Below, in pieces: positions 1 through 8,486 of a stretch of DNA of 37,537 bases. The stretch's first letter is position 1; every line of letters starts with the position of its first letter. A program made the translations under genes and the position numbers. Source of the DNA: Chitinophaga pinensis (GTDB taxonomy: Bacteria; Bacteroidota; Bacteroidia; Chitinophagales; UBA10324); contig CAMDDP010000028.1 of assembly GCA_945892775.1 (NCBI GenBank), positions 1-37,537 on the forward strand, written 5' to 3'. The notes under the pieces were generated by a model that worked only from the letters and a program-made list of their open reading frames with translations, had not been told where the DNA came from and did not search any database.

Positions 1-429
1 TTCAAAAATATTTTTCACCTTTTCTTTTGCATCAATAGTCACATCAGGAATACCATCAAAACCATTCAACACTGCGCGGATAAACAACCCACTTCCCCCT
101 ACCATTACTACATTATTATATTTTGAAAACAAATTGCTCAATAACAATAATGCTTCATCTCTAAACTTTCCAGCGCTGTATTCATCGTGAATAGAAAGAG
201 AATTAATAAAGTGATGTTTTACTTTTTGCAGTTGTTCGGTTGAAGGCTTTGCCGTTCCGATATTCATCTCCCGATAAAACTGTCGTGAATCAGCTGAAAT
301 AATTTCTGTTTGAAATTGAGAAGCGAATTGAATAGCCAAATCAGTTTTACCAGATGCAGTAGCACCGGCAACGACAATAAGTGTATTTCGCTTATTATTT
401 ATATCGGAAATAAATTCCGTGCGCTCCAT
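1..429 (-). CDS. miaA: tRNA dimethylallyltransferase MiaA, N-terminal part (cut by window start)
   Basis: MiaA transfers a dimethylallyl group to A37 of tRNAs that read UNN codons. The 143 visible residues carry the nucleotide-binding loop GATASGKT (residues 22-29), the ADSRQFYREMNIGTAKPS block (46-63) that is a family signature, and a GGSGLFIRAV segment further on. The family is usually about 300 residues, so roughly half the protein is missing beyond base 1. The ATG overlaps the TAA of the upstream gene by one base (TAATG on the minus strand), which suggests translational coupling. I read this protein directly from the minus strand. The identity is strong; the C-terminal half cannot be assessed. 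Confidence 0.95.
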   Translation of the reverse strand, partial: MERTEFISDINNKRNTLIVVAGATASGKTDLAIQFASQFQTEIISADSRQFYREMNIGTAKPSTEQLQKVKHHFINSLSIHDEYSAGKFRDEALLLLSNLFSKYNNVVMVGGSGLFIRAVLNGFDGIPDVTIDAKEKVKNIFE

Positions 430-1040
430 TACTCTTTAAAGTCTTCGGCGCTTTCTTCGAAATTAAAATCCCCCCCAAGATCATCAGCCATATCATCAGC
501 TAATTCTTCTTCAACGGCTTCTACTGCCTCACCTTCTTCGCCCATTCCATCCATGTCATCCTCCTCTTTATCCACTCCATAAACCACATCATCTTCTTCT
601 ACCACCTTCCTTGAAAGATGCTCCATTAAATCTTCTTTCCTCACGGGTGATGGTCCTACAGACTTCAATATTTTGGGATAGGTTTCACCTGCCTTTGCAA
701 TTGTATTGATACTGATTAATTCAACCAATAAACTAAACGATTGTTTAGCGGTTTCAAATTCATAGAGGAATCGCTGGTGCGGATCGTCAACAAAATGAAT
801 GATCATTGCCATCATATTAGCCTTTCCTTTCTTAACTGGTTTAGGATTCAAATCCATTTCATCCTGTTTATTCCAGTTATCATTACTACGAAACATACGG
901 CGCACACTTTTTTCTGGCAAAGCAAATGCCCCTGTAATTACATCATTGAAGTCCCCCATTGTTTGTGAAGGCTGAATTTCAATGTCACGAAATATATTTT
1001 CATCCTCTTCAAATGACACTCTGAATTTATAAATTGACAT
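429..1040 (-). CDS. pRiA4b ORF-3 family protein (IS1096 TnpR-passenger-like) with acidic tail
   Basis: This 203-residue soluble protein has no signal peptide. Residues 1 to about 150 resemble the plasmid pRiA4b ORF-3 family: an N-terminal MSIYKFRVSFEEDENIFRDI strand, a central FRSNDNWNK segment, and MIIHFVDDPHQRFLYEF. The last 50 or so residues are extremely acidic (runs of E and D with DDMDGMGEEGE) and probably disordered. The family name comes from a transposon passenger gene, but nothing mobile surrounds this copy. It sits directly upstream of miaA, with stop and start sharing one base, so the two are probably one transcript. The biochemical function of the family is not established. The family assignment is fairly secure; a role connected with tRNA modification would be speculation. 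Confidence 0.75.
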   Translation of the reverse strand: MSIYKFRVSFEEDENIFRDIEIQPSQTMGDFNDVITGAFALPEKSVRRMFRSNDNWNKQDEMDLNPKPVKKGKANMMAMIIHFVDDPHQRFLYEFETAKQSFSLLVELISINTIAKAGETYPKILKSVGPSPVRKEDLMEHLSRKVVEEDDVVYGVDKEEDDMDGMGEEGEAVEAVEEELADDMADDLGGDFNFEESAEDFKE

Positions 1041-1060
1041 ACTATTAATTTTTATTGGTG

Positions 1061-1092
1061 TAAATATAGAATCGTTAAAAACAGAATTACAA
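1061..1092 (-). promoter_or_regulatory. Probable Bacteroidota-type promoter for the ORF3-family gene and miaA
   Basis: On the minus strand a TTG (bases 1092-1090) is followed after 21 bases by TATATTTA (1068-1061). This matches the Bacteroidota housekeeping pattern TTG, 17-23 bases, TAnnTTTG, with the final G replaced by A. The start codon is 21 bases downstream of the -7 element, so the leader would be very short. An ACAAGT/ACTTGT inverted repeat (1089-1094 and 1115-1120) overlaps the TTG. This is pattern matching only. Confidence 0.4.
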
Positions 1093-1139
1093 GTTACCTG
1101 TTAAATAATTATTCACTTGTTAAAACAAAAAAACACCAA

Positions 1140-1997
1140 TTATTTTTCAGATTTATTCATCAACAACTCAACAATATCTGTAAGTCGCGATTTTAAATCT
1201 TTGCGGTCAACTATAAAATCAAGAAAACCATGTTCCATTACAAATTCTGATCTTTGAAATCCCTTTGGCAAATCTTTTCCAATAGTTTCTTTAATAACAC
1301 GCGGTCCGGCAAAGCCAATCAATGCTTTTGGCTCTGCAATATTCATATCGCCAAGCATGGCGTATGATGCTGTTACTCCACCCGTGGTTGGATCTGTCAT
1401 TAAAGAAATGTACGGAAGTTTTGCTGCAGCTAATTGCGTCAATTTTGCTGATGTTTTTGCCATCTGCATTAAACTGAATGCCGACTCCATCATTCTAGCT
1501 CCACCTGATTTACTGATGATTAGCAACGGATATTTTTTCTCTACGCAATGATCAATTGCTTTTGAAATTCGTTCGCCAACTACACTTCCCATTGAACCCC
1601 CAATGAAATTAAAATTCATGCAACAGGTAATAAGCTTATGTCCATTTACTTTACCAGAACCTACTGTTAGAGCCTCAGTTACATTAACTTTTTTTTTGGT
1701 GTCAACCAAACGATCCTTGTAAGATTTTAAATCATTAAACCCTAAAAAATCTCTAGGTTCTAAATCTTCAAATAATTTTTTTACTGTTCCTTCATCATAA
1801 ATAATATCAAAATATTCAACTGAGTTTATCCGCGCATGATAATTACAATTCGGACACACATATCTATTGTCAGTTAAATCGCTGGTTGGAATTGTTTTTT
1901 TACACGATGAACACTGCCACCAAACACCATCGGGCACCTCTAATTTTTCTTCAGTTGATGTTAGTATTCCCTGCTTATCTCTTTTAAACCACGACAT
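1140..1997 (-). CDS. accD: Acetyl-CoA carboxylase carboxyltransferase subunit beta
   Basis: AccD is the zinc-containing beta half of the carboxyltransferase. With AccA it moves the carboxyl group from biotin to acetyl-CoA, giving malonyl-CoA for fatty-acid synthesis in the cytoplasm. The 285 residues match the family length. The N-terminal zinc ribbon is visible as four cysteines at 29, 32, 48 and 51 (CSSC and CPNC). The crotonase-like core follows, with the glycine-rich GGSMGSVVGERI and SKSGGARMMES segments that build the oxyanion and CoA site. The gene lies 36 bases downstream of the class I aldolase on the same strand, so the two are probably co-transcribed. No accA is present in the window. 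Confidence 0.97.
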   Translation of the reverse strand: MSWFKRDKQGILTSTEEKLEVPDGVWWQCSSCKKTIPTSDLTDNRYVCPNCNYHARINSVEYFDIIYDEGTVKKLFEDLEPRDFLGFNDLKSYKDRLVDTKKKVNVTEALTVGSGKVNGHKLITCCMNFNFIGGSMGSVVGERISKAIDHCVEKKYPLLIISKSGGARMMESAFSLMQMAKTSAKLTQLAAAKLPYISLMTDPTTGGVTASYAMLGDMNIAEPKALIGFAGPRVIKETIGKDLPKGFQRSEFVMEHGFLDFIVDRKDLKSRLTDIVELLMNKSEK

Positions 1998-2033
1998 ATT
2001 TTAAATTTATCTTAATAAAGAATATTTTTAAAA

Positions 2034-3095
2034 TTAAGCTATGTCAATTTTCTTTTCTAAATAAACATCTTGTATAGCATTCAATAATTCAATCCCATCC
2101 TTCATTGGTTTCTGAAATGCTTTACGACCGCTAATTAAACCGGTTCCACCTGCTCGCTTATTTACAACTGCTGTATGAACGGCTTCTGCCAAATCACTTG
2201 CACCTTTTGATTCTCCACCCGAATTAATTAACCCAATGCGTCCCATGTAACAATTTGCAACTTGGTAACGACATAAATCAATCGGATGATTAGATGATAA
2301 ATCGCTGTAAACTTTTGGATGCGTCTTTCCAAAATTCATTGCAGTAAATCCTCCATTATTAGTTGGTAATTTCTGTTTTATAATATCCGCCTTAATTGTT
2401 ACCCCCAGATGATTTGCCTGACCAGTTAAGTCGGCACTTGCATGATAATCCACGCCGTCCTTTTTGAATCCAGAATTTCGCAGGTAACACCAAAGAATAG
2501 TCGACATTCCTAAATCATGAGCATATTCAAATGCCTGAGCAACCTCTTGAATTTGTCGGGTTGATTCGTTTGAACCAAAATAAATTGTTGCCCCAATTGC
2601 AGTTGCGCCTAAATTCCAAGCTTCTTCAACTGTACCAAACATAATCTGATCATATTGATTCGGATAGGTGAGAAATTCATTGTGATTGACTTTTACAATG
2701 AACGGAATTTTATGCGCATATTTACGAGATACAGAGGCTAAAACACCAAAAGTTGTAGCAACAGCATTGCATCCACCTTCAATAGCAAGTTTCACAATAT
2801 TTTCAGGATCAAAATAAGCAGGATTTGGTGCAAATGAAGCCCCTGCGCTATGCTCTATTCCCTGATCTACAGGAAGAATGGATACATAACCTGTATTGGC
2901 TAAACGGCCATGACCATATATTGCTTGTAAACTACGCAGAACCTGTGGACTTCGATCCGTTTGTTGCCAAATTCGATCTATTACATCGGGGCCTGGTGTA
3001 TGCAACATTTTTTTATCAATAGTGCCACATACATGACCTAATAAACTTGAGGCATTTTCTCCGAGGAGACTGGTAATCTTATCAATGTTTGCCAT
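2034..3095 (-). CDS. fbaB: Class I fructose-bisphosphate aldolase (FbaB/DhnA type)
   Basis: This enzyme splits or forms fructose 1,6-bisphosphate through a lysine Schiff base and needs no metal. Its 353 residues are close to the length of E. coli FbaB. Visible blocks are [10 protein letters not shown] (74-83), the strand [10 protein letters not shown] (132-141), [10 protein letters not shown] (231-240), whose Lys235 is the likely Schiff-base residue by analogy with archaeal class I aldolases, and the phosphate-binding NSGGESKG (291-298) and GLISGRKAF (329-337). It is first in a two-gene minus-strand unit with accD. The ATG start places the N-terminus like other FbaB proteins. The gene symbol is by family; the assignment itself is strong. 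Confidence 0.93.
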   Translation of the reverse strand: MANIDKITSLLGENASSLLGHVCGTIDKKMLHTPGPDVIDRIWQQTDRSPQVLRSLQAIYGHGRLANTGYVSILPVDQGIEHSAGASFAPNPAYFDPENIVKLAIEGGCNAVATTFGVLASVSRKYAHKIPFIVKVNHNEFLTYPNQYDQIMFGTVEEAWNLGATAIGATIYFGSNESTRQIQEVAQAFEYAHDLGMSTILWCYLRNSGFKKDGVDYHASADLTGQANHLGVTIKADIIKQKLPTNNGGFTAMNFGKTHPKVYSDLSSNHPIDLCRYQVANCYMGRIGLINSGGESKGASDLAEAVHTAVVNKRAGGTGLISGRKAFQKPMKDGIELLNAIQDVYLEKKIDIA

Positions 3096-3118
3096 TAGAT
3101 ATTTTTCAGTTAGGGTGA

Positions 3119-3126
3119 CAAATGTA
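3119..3126 (-). promoter_or_regulatory. Possible -7 element upstream of the aldolase-accD unit
   Basis: The minus strand reads TACATTTG here, an exact match to the Bacteroidota TAnnTTTG -7 consensus, 23 bases upstream of the aldolase ATG. No good TTG is present at the expected upstream distance, so the call rests on one element and is weak. Confidence 0.3.
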
Positions 3127-3259
3127 ATAGTGAAAATTTAATTCGTGAAGCGAGTTTAATCATTACTTTTTCTTTAGAAATTAATTTATTATATTCTTGA
3201 AATAAAATTATTAATAACCGGATGCAAATAATGACCGACTATTTTTTCTCTTTGCAGTA

Positions 3260-3730
3260 ATGAAGGCTGCCACTCTAAGCGATATAAAAAAAGATCTCTC
3301 TAATTATAACAGTAAGCAATTGCTTGAATTGTGCCTTCGATTAGGCCGTTTTAAAAAAGAAAACAAAGAGTTACTTACCTACCTATTATTTGAAGTGCAA
3401 AACGAAGAAGAATACATTCGCGATATAAAATCGGAAATTGATTTGCAGTTTAAAGAAATAAACGCTGCCAATTTGTATTGGGCAAAAAAGACCTTGCGGA
3501 AAATATTGCGCAATATTAATAAGCACATTCGCTATTCAGGAATACCACAAACCGCTGTTGAGTTACTAGTTTATTATTGTACAAAATTGAACAGCTCCGG
3601 AATTAAATACCAAGACAGCACTGCCCTTTCAAATTTATATACTTCACAATTAAAAAAGATTAATAAATTTATTTCGAGTATGCACGAAGACTTACAATAC
3701 GATTTTATGAAACGGTTGGAGTCATTATAA
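3260..3730 (+). CDS. Hypothetical helical protein, 156 aa
   Basis: I do not recognise a named family. The protein is soluble, with no signal peptide or membrane segment, rich in Lys, Glu and Leu, and probably almost entirely helical (for example KQLLELCLRLGRFKKENKELL and LRKILRNINKHIRYSG). Codon use looks like that of the neighbours, and the ATG follows a short AT-rich leader. It is divergent from the aldolase, 164 bases away, with a gap of more than 300 bases after it, so it is probably a single-gene unit. Its basic-acidic character would suit a protein- or nucleic-acid-binding role, but nothing in the sequence proves one. That it is a real gene is likely because the open frame is long and well composed. 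Confidence 0.7.
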   Translation: MKAATLSDIKKDLSNYNSKQLLELCLRLGRFKKENKELLTYLLFEVQNEEEYIRDIKSEIDLQFKEINAANLYWAKKTLRKILRNINKHIRYSGIPQTAVELLVYYCTKLNSSGIKYQDSTALSNLYTSQLKKINKFISSMHEDLQYDFMKRLESL

Positions 3731-4047
3731 CAATCAGTTTTAACATTTCAATCACCCCCTCTTTTTTAACAAACACTTTTACACTAAGGCCGTGCGTTTA
3801 AAATACTTACCAATCATATACACTAACAGCTAGGGTTAAAGACTTAAAACACCATTCATGCCCCAAATCTAAAATCTTCGAATAACCGATGAACTTCCAA
3901 TGAGCATAGATCTAATAGAGCACGAAAGATTTCAATGGCGCATATTACTTCCTTTCAACTTATAAAATAATGATTTATAATATCTAGCAATTATTAAATG
4001 AAAGACAAAAAATTAGATTTGCACTATAAATCTTTTCTTTTGATGTT
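3731..4047. other. Intergenic region, no gene seen
   Basis: This 317-base spacer separates the hypothetical gene from the cytochrome lipoprotein. I find no convincing reading frame: the best is a 21-codon ATG frame at 3900-3965 with no support. There is no strong hairpin and no tRNA. A TTG at 4018 and a TTTTG just before the ATG at 4048 do not make a properly spaced promoter pair. Confidence 0.6.
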
Positions 4048-4377
4048 ATGAAAAAAAATATACTGTTTGTTGCAATAGTTCTAATTGTAATCGGGTGTTC
4101 CAAAAAAACAATTCCTACTTCAGAAATTAATTTACCTCAACAATATGCCTTGATGGACGATAAAGCCACAAAGGGACTCAACCTTGCTAAGAGTGCTTGT
4201 ACTTCTTGTCACGCATTTCAGCAGCCCTACAATCACACACAAAAAGATTGGGATAATATTTTGCCAACCATGTATAAAAAAGCAAATCTGACAGATACAA
4301 TAAGCCAAAATAGAATTGCCTACTTCATTTACAACAATCTTAAAAAACCTGGAACAGATTTACCCTTAAGTAAATAA
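4048..4377 (+). CDS. Monohaem c-type cytochrome lipoprotein, 109 aa
   Basis: The N-terminus is a lipoprotein signal: MKK, a hydrophobic stretch, then a lipobox ending in Cys17 (LIVIGC). The mature part has one covalent haem site, CTSCH (Cys51, Cys54, His55). Met75, in the ILPTMYKKAN segment, is the likely second axial ligand. The protein is therefore expected to be a small electron carrier anchored to a membrane on the periplasmic side. It stands alone on its strand; the next gene converges on it with a 6-base gap. The electron partner cannot be inferred because no oxidase or reductase lies nearby. Haem attachment is well supported by the motif, while the physiological role is unknown. Confidence 0.8.
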   Translation: MKKNILFVAIVLIVIGCSKKTIPTSEINLPQQYALMDDKATKGLNLAKSACTSCHAFQQPYNHTQKDWDNILPTMYKKANLTDTISQNRIAYFIYNNLKKPGTDLPLSK

Positions 4378-4383
4378 TATTAA

Positions 4384-4761
4384 TTAGTGTTTAGGCTCAC
4401 GAAAAGCAAGGTAAACCCGAGAGTGCTCAATAATGGCCCCACTGCGATTGGTGTAAAAATTGAAATCGTCTTTTACTCCACTTAATTTTCCAATTAAACT
4501 CCACTCCTGTTCTTTCAACTTAGCGGATGAGTCTAATGATTTAGCCTTAAACTCTGTATTTCTTTTATCGACTATCGCGTTTAATTCATCAATGGTTTTC
4601 TGATCTTTTACCCAAACCTTACTTAATCCATCTACAGATAATAATAATTCTATCGAACGATTTTTATCAAAAAAATATTTCTTAAAAATGAGTGATGCCC
4701 TTTGTGGATATTCACTTCCGGTAAGTATTAGTATACTTTCAATAGCTGGTTTCTCTTCCAT
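4384..4761 (-). CDS. Hypothetical protein, 125 aa
   Basis: I do not recognise this protein. It is soluble, with no signal peptide, mixed alpha/beta in character, and has a charged middle (KDQKTIDELNAIVDKRNTEF) likely to be helical. Its stop codon is 6 bases from that of the convergent cytochrome gene, with no terminator hairpin between them. The frame is full length, begins with ATG after an AT-rich leader, and has codon use like the surroundings, so it is probably real. No function can be offered. Confidence 0.6.
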   Translation of the reverse strand: MEEKPAIESILILTGSEYPQRASLIFKKYFFDKNRSIELLLSVDGLSKVWVKDQKTIDELNAIVDKRNTEFKAKSLDSSAKLKEQEWSLIGKLSGVKDDFNFYTNRSGAIIEHSRVYLAFREPKH

Positions 4762-4938
4762 ATTTAATTAAGAATTTTTGTACTTAGTAATTTCATTAAA
4801 TCGGGTGCAATGTACGAATGAGAATTTTGGGGTAATAAATCGTCCATTTTTACATTGAAATTTGCCAACTTATTGTCAGTCTTAAAAATTTACTCAATGA
4901 TACTTTCCTTTACTTCAAACCTTTAATAAGAACAATTA

Positions 4939-4967
4939 TTGGTTTCATATCATCCTAATTACCTTCG
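4939..4967 (+). promoter_or_regulatory. Probable promoter of the SprB-repeat gene
   Basis: TTG at 4939-4941 is followed after exactly 18 bases by TACCTTCG (4960-4967). This is the Bacteroidota TTG / TAnnTTTG arrangement with one mismatch in the -7 box. The ATG is at 4983, so the leader would be about 10 bases. Confidence 0.4.
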
Positions 4968-4982
4968 GGAAAAAAAATTTTA

Positions 4983-6191
4983 ATGAAAAACCCATCCACA
5001 TCAATTAAATCAATGTTGGCAATAATGCTGATTACCCTGTTTCCATTAGTTTCTCAATCCCAAAACTGGATTGTTGGTACTCCAGTGAATATGGTTCTCA
5101 ATTCAAATCTGTTTCAAAGTAATAACTGTTTTCCAACAGCAGATCAATACTTTACAGTTGATGGAAGCACCGTATCAGGAGTAAATTATTACTTGTATGT
5201 TAATTCGGCTCCTTTGGATTCTGTTTATATTTCTCCAGGTATGGATACCCTTGCAACCGGCGATTCAATTCTTATTCCATCAGGTGGAAATTATTTTGCA
5301 TTGTACTTTTTTAATCATGGCGGTTTGCTTGATATGTCAATTAAAGCAGTAGGAACACCTACAACTGTCGGACAGGTTCATCCATGTCAGCCAAATTCTA
5401 TATGGATGTCAAATCTTATGACCTGTAATGAGGGCCTAATTCCGATAATAAATAATAGTTGCACTGTTGCTGCCGGAGGTACCAATTTAATGGTTGAAAT
5501 TCTCGGAACGAATTCATATTGCGCTGAACCATGCACAGGAATTGCTGATGCAAGTGTAACCGGTGGAACTTTTCCCTACTCGTATTTGTGGAGCAATGGA
5601 GAAACAACTGTTGCAATTACAGATTTATGCGCCGGAATTTATTCTCTTACTGTAACTGATGCTAACTCAGCAACAGCTACAGCCAATGTGGTTATAACCA
5701 GTCCTCCTGCATTTGTGGTTACAGATACAATTTCTCCTGCTTCCTGCGCCTCTTGCGCTGACGGATCAATTTCATTAGGAATCACCGGCGGAACTCCACC
5801 ATATTCTATTACCTGGAATACAGGTGCTACTACAACTTCAATCACAAATCAACTTCCTGGAAATTACACTTATACAATTATTGACACTTTAGGATGCACG
5901 ACTTTCGGAAATATCACAATTGAATTTGCAATTGGTATTACTAATTCTGATCTGAATAAAACGATTCAGATTTATCCGAATCCAACTTCTGAAAAATTTA
6001 ATATTTCAGGTGATTTGTTAAAGAATGCAACAATAGAAATCAGTGATTTATTAGGCAGAAAATTGATTTCCGAACTTGCCTCAACAACACAAACTTCAAT
6101 CAATGTGTCCACACTTCCTTCATCAGCTTATATTTTATCTGTACAGTTATCTGATGGATCTAAAGTGATTAAGCATTTTATTAAAAATTAA
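4983..6191 (+). CDS. T9SS-secreted protein with SprB-type repeats, 402 aa
   Basis: The protein begins with a signal peptide ending near SQSQNW (about residue 27). A domain of about 150 residues follows that I do not recognise. Next come two SprB-like repeats (about 179-242 and 249-315), recognisable by GG-T-PY-S-Y-W-S-N-G followed by L-G-Y-T-T-D patterns, for example GGTFPYSYLWSNG and GGTPPYSITWNTG. The C-terminal 75 residues form a type A T9SS sorting domain with IYPNPTSEKFNI (330-341), a GRKL turn and a final VIKHFIKN. It should cross the outer membrane through the T9SS and be released or attached at the surface. SprB repeats are known from gliding adhesins, but this protein is far shorter than SprB, so a role in gliding is not implied. 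A strong terminator follows. Confidence 0.85.
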   Translation: MKNPSTSIKSMLAIMLITLFPLVSQSQNWIVGTPVNMVLNSNLFQSNNCFPTADQYFTVDGSTVSGVNYYLYVNSAPLDSVYISPGMDTLATGDSILIPSGGNYFALYFFNHGGLLDMSIKAVGTPTTVGQVHPCQPNSIWMSNLMTCNEGLIPIINNSCTVAAGGTNLMVEILGTNSYCAEPCTGIADASVTGGTFPYSYLWSNGETTVAITDLCAGIYSLTVTDANSATATANVVITSPPAFVVTDTISPASCASCADGSISLGITGGTPPYSITWNTGATTTSITNQLPGNYTYTIIDTLGCTTFGNITIEFAIGITNSDLNKTIQIYPNPTSEKFNISGDLLKNATIEISDLLGRKLISELASTTQTSINVSTLPSSAYILSVQLSDGSKVIKHFIKN

Positions 6192-6211
6192 ACGCAACCA
6201 CATTAAAATAG

Positions 6212-6245
6212 AAACCCGCCAATCAAAAATTGGCGGGTTTTTTAT
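6212..6245 (+). terminator. Intrinsic terminator after the SprB-repeat gene
   Basis: A perfect 12-base inverted repeat (AAACCCGCCAAT, 6212-6223, and ATTGGCGGGTTT, 6229-6240) with a 5-base loop runs directly into a T tract (TTTTTTATTTTAT). It starts 20 bases after the stop codon. The T tract on the plus strand is clearly the better one. An A-rich flank means it could also act weakly on the converging DUF3592 gene. Confidence 0.88.
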
Positions 6246-6273
6246 TTTATATTAAATTGAACTCATTAAACAT

Positions 6274-6705
6274 TTAACTTTCTATTTTTAATTTCTTCTT
6301 CGATTTAACAAAAACAATATTTACAACACCAATTAAAAGAAATATTAATATCCCGAATAATAAAAGGTCCGGTAAGGCAAACCAAAAACTGCCAATCCTG
6401 CTCAAGTATGCGTCCTTAGGGTCTTGCGGATTATATATCACTGTTATTTTATCTCCAACATCGGGCAATACAAACAGAACCTCATTGTCTTTACGGTAAT
6501 ACAAATCCTTTGATTTTTCTGTTGTGTATAAAATGATAGGATATTGAAAAGAAGTACTATCCCTTAAACCATGGAAGGTTCCAGTATTAATTTTAACAAC
6601 AACACCAACAGATTTGTTAAATCTAAAATATTTTATTGCCTTAGGCAAAATGAAAAATATTAAAATCAAAATCAGCCCAATAAGAACAATATTATTTTTT
6701 TTCAT
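6274..6705 (-). CDS. DUF3592 membrane protein, 143 aa
   Basis: There are two membrane segments: one near the N-terminus (about residues 6-24, IVLIGLILILIFFILPKAI) and one near the C-terminus (about 112-132). Between them lies a domain of about 85 residues with the DUF3592 pattern, including VGVVVKINTGTFHG, an FQYPIILYTT strand and the characteristic GDKITVIYNPQDPKDAYL. This domain probably faces the periplasm or cytoplasm as a small beta fold. The function of the family is unknown. It converges with the SprB-repeat gene across the terminator and is divergent from the hydrolase gene. Confidence 0.75.
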   Translation of the reverse strand: MKKNNIVLIGLILILIFFILPKAIKYFRFNKSVGVVVKINTGTFHGLRDSTSFQYPIILYTTEKSKDLYYRKDNEVLFVLPDVGDKITVIYNPQDPKDAYLSRIGSFWFALPDLLLFGILIFLLIGVVNIVFVKSKKKLKIES

Positions 6706-6766
6706 TTTTATATTTATCTAGATTTTTTTATAAAAAAAAACAAAAATCATTATAAATTTCGATTTT

Positions 6767-6784
6767 TTCTATCTTTTGATAGAA
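6767..6784. repeat. Small perfect inverted repeat in a divergent promoter region
   Basis: TTCTATC (6767-6773), a TTTT spacer and GATAGAA (6778-6784) form a perfect 7-base inverted repeat in the 214-base, very AT-rich gap between the divergent DUF3592 and hydrolase genes. It could be an operator or an RNA hairpin. In such AT-rich DNA it could also be chance. I found no well-spaced promoter pair in the gap. Confidence 0.3.
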
Positions 6785-6919
6785 TCAAGTTGTTAAATTC
6801 TATAGAAATATTTTAAAATTTTTCAACTTAAAATATTTATTTTAAAAACCCATTTAATTTAAAAATAACACGATAATATTACCATTGAAATAACACCTCT
6901 AAAAAGATTGCAAAATAAA

Positions 6920-8359
6920 ATGAAGAAACTAAAATCCCTAATAAAAAAAATTCTGAAAACTATAATCGTAATTATAGGATTTGGCTTTTCAGCTGAAGGT
7001 CAAACCCCTTACACGACCAATCAATTCACCTACGATAGCATATTAAATGTATCGTACGGAACATCGACTGATTATGCTGGAAATTCTGTTGATTTACTTC
7101 TCGATATTTACAAACCAGTTGGCGATTTTAACTGCGCTAGACCTGTTATTGTTTTAGTGCATGGTGGTGCCTGGATTGGTGGCAGCAAAGAAGATTATAA
7201 CATGGTTGCAATGTCTCGCGAATTGGCAAAAAAAGGATGGGTTGTTGCTAATATTAACTACCGTTTAGGTACGCATAAGGCAGCTAATTATTCTATGTAT
7301 GCACTTTGTAGTAATACGCTTTCTGCGCCATGTGGCTATATAGCAGACAGCGCCGAAATATTTAGAGCTAATTTTCGAGGTATGCAAGATACAAAAGGAG
7401 CTATTCGTTTTATGAAAAGTAGAAACATAATTGATTCAACCGATATAAATAATGTTTTTATTGTAGGTGAAAGTGCAGGAGGTTTTATTTCTTTGGCTGC
7501 CGCTTTTACCGATAAGCTTAGTGAAAAAAGCAGTTCTTGTTATTCTATTTCAAGCGCGCCCATTCCTGACACAGATTTAACAACAACTTATAGTTGCTTG
7601 CCTCCAAATAACAATCTTTCTAGACCTGATTTAGGCAGTATTAATGGTGATTTAAACTTGGGAAATTATGATGCAACAGTTAAAGGAGTTAGCAGTTTTT
7701 ACGGAGCGGTTTTAGATTTAAGTATTTTACAACAACTAACAGATACTCCGTGTGTTTATTTATTTCATCAAGGTTCAGATGTTGTTGTTAATTATCAATA
7801 TGGGAAAATTTTAGGCAGAACCAGCTGGGAGTGTTATGCTCAAACAAATTTATGTCAAAGCTATTTCTTCTATCCTTTCGCATACGGTAATGAAAGCATA
7901 AGACAGCACTTTGCTAATTTAGGTACTGCAGCACCTGTATATCAGGCAGAAATCATTAATAATTATTCGTATTTAAATAATTGCCTTTCAAATGGACATT
8001 CAATAGATTTTTTTTTATTGCGGATACAAAACATGATTGATCTTTTTGCAAATAAAATTGCTTTAACAAGCAACAATCCCCAAACAAATTGCACAAACAC
8101 TGGCTTAGAAGATGTGTTAACTATGAAAAATTTATTTAAAGTTTATCCTAATCCAGCCAATGATAAAATAAATATAATAGCAGATAAAAGTCTCATTGGT
8201 TCATATTACTCACTACTTGATTTTACTGGTAAAACTTTATTGAAAGGAAAAATAAACAGCCAAAGCATGGCGATTAATATTGAAAACTTATCGAGCGGTA
8301 TTTATTTATTTAATATTGAAGGCAATAAGGTTCAAACATTTAAACTATTAAAAAAATAA
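6920..8359 (+). CDS. T9SS-secreted alpha/beta hydrolase (carboxylesterase-like), 479 aa
   Basis: I chose the ATG at 6920 (MKKLKSL...) over a TTG four codons upstream, because it gives a normal signal peptide ending near SAEGQTP. The hydrolase domain shows the oxyanion block HGGAW (81-85) and the nucleophile elbow GESAGG (183-188, Ser185). Asp287 in HQGSDVVVNY and His360 in NGHSIDFF are likely triad members. These features are typical of the carboxylesterase/feruloyl-esterase side of the alpha/beta-hydrolase superfamily. From about residue 405 there is a type A T9SS sorting domain (FKVYPNPANDKINI ... TFKLLKK). It should hydrolyse an ester outside the cell; the substrate is unknown. Cysteines are unusually frequent, suggesting disulfides. 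Confidence 0.85.
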   Translation: MKKLKSLIKKILKTIIVIIGFGFSAEGQTPYTTNQFTYDSILNVSYGTSTDYAGNSVDLLLDIYKPVGDFNCARPVIVLVHGGAWIGGSKEDYNMVAMSRELAKKGWVVANINYRLGTHKAANYSMYALCSNTLSAPCGYIADSAEIFRANFRGMQDTKGAIRFMKSRNIIDSTDINNVFIVGESAGGFISLAAAFTDKLSEKSSSCYSISSAPIPDTDLTTTYSCLPPNNNLSRPDLGSINGDLNLGNYDATVKGVSSFYGAVLDLSILQQLTDTPCVYLFHQGSDVVVNYQYGKILGRTSWECYAQTNLCQSYFFYPFAYGNESIRQHFANLGTAAPVYQAEIINNYSYLNNCLSNGHSIDFFLLRIQNMIDLFANKIALTSNNPQTNCTNTGLEDVLTMKNLFKVYPNPANDKINIIADKSLIGSYYSLLDFTGKTLLKGKINSQSMAINIENLSSGIYLFNIEGNKVQTFKLLKK

Positions 8360-8486
8360 GCTAATTTTATAGATGGATTTCTGATTACATTAATAAACCC
8401 ATGCTCCTACATCTACCGATTAAATAGTATAATTGAATCACTTTAATAAAAAGCAGCACATTACTATTTCTAATTTTTTTTCTTGA

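Noticed and set aside
429-1040. The ORF3-family gene as part of a mobile element (its family name mentions IS1096)
   Set aside because: There is no transposase, no terminal inverted repeats and no target duplication around it; the neighbours are core genes.
3900-3965. 21-codon ATG frame in the 3731-4047 gap
   Set aside because: It is too short, has no ribosome-related or homology support and no promoter.
4018-4043. TTG and TTTTG before the cytochrome gene as a promoter
   Set aside because: The second element lacks the TA of TAnnTTTG and sits so close to the ATG that the leader would be nearly absent.
4983-6191. SprB gliding adhesin
   Set aside because: The protein has SprB-type repeats but only 402 residues, far below the thousands of SprB, so a gliding role is not claimed.
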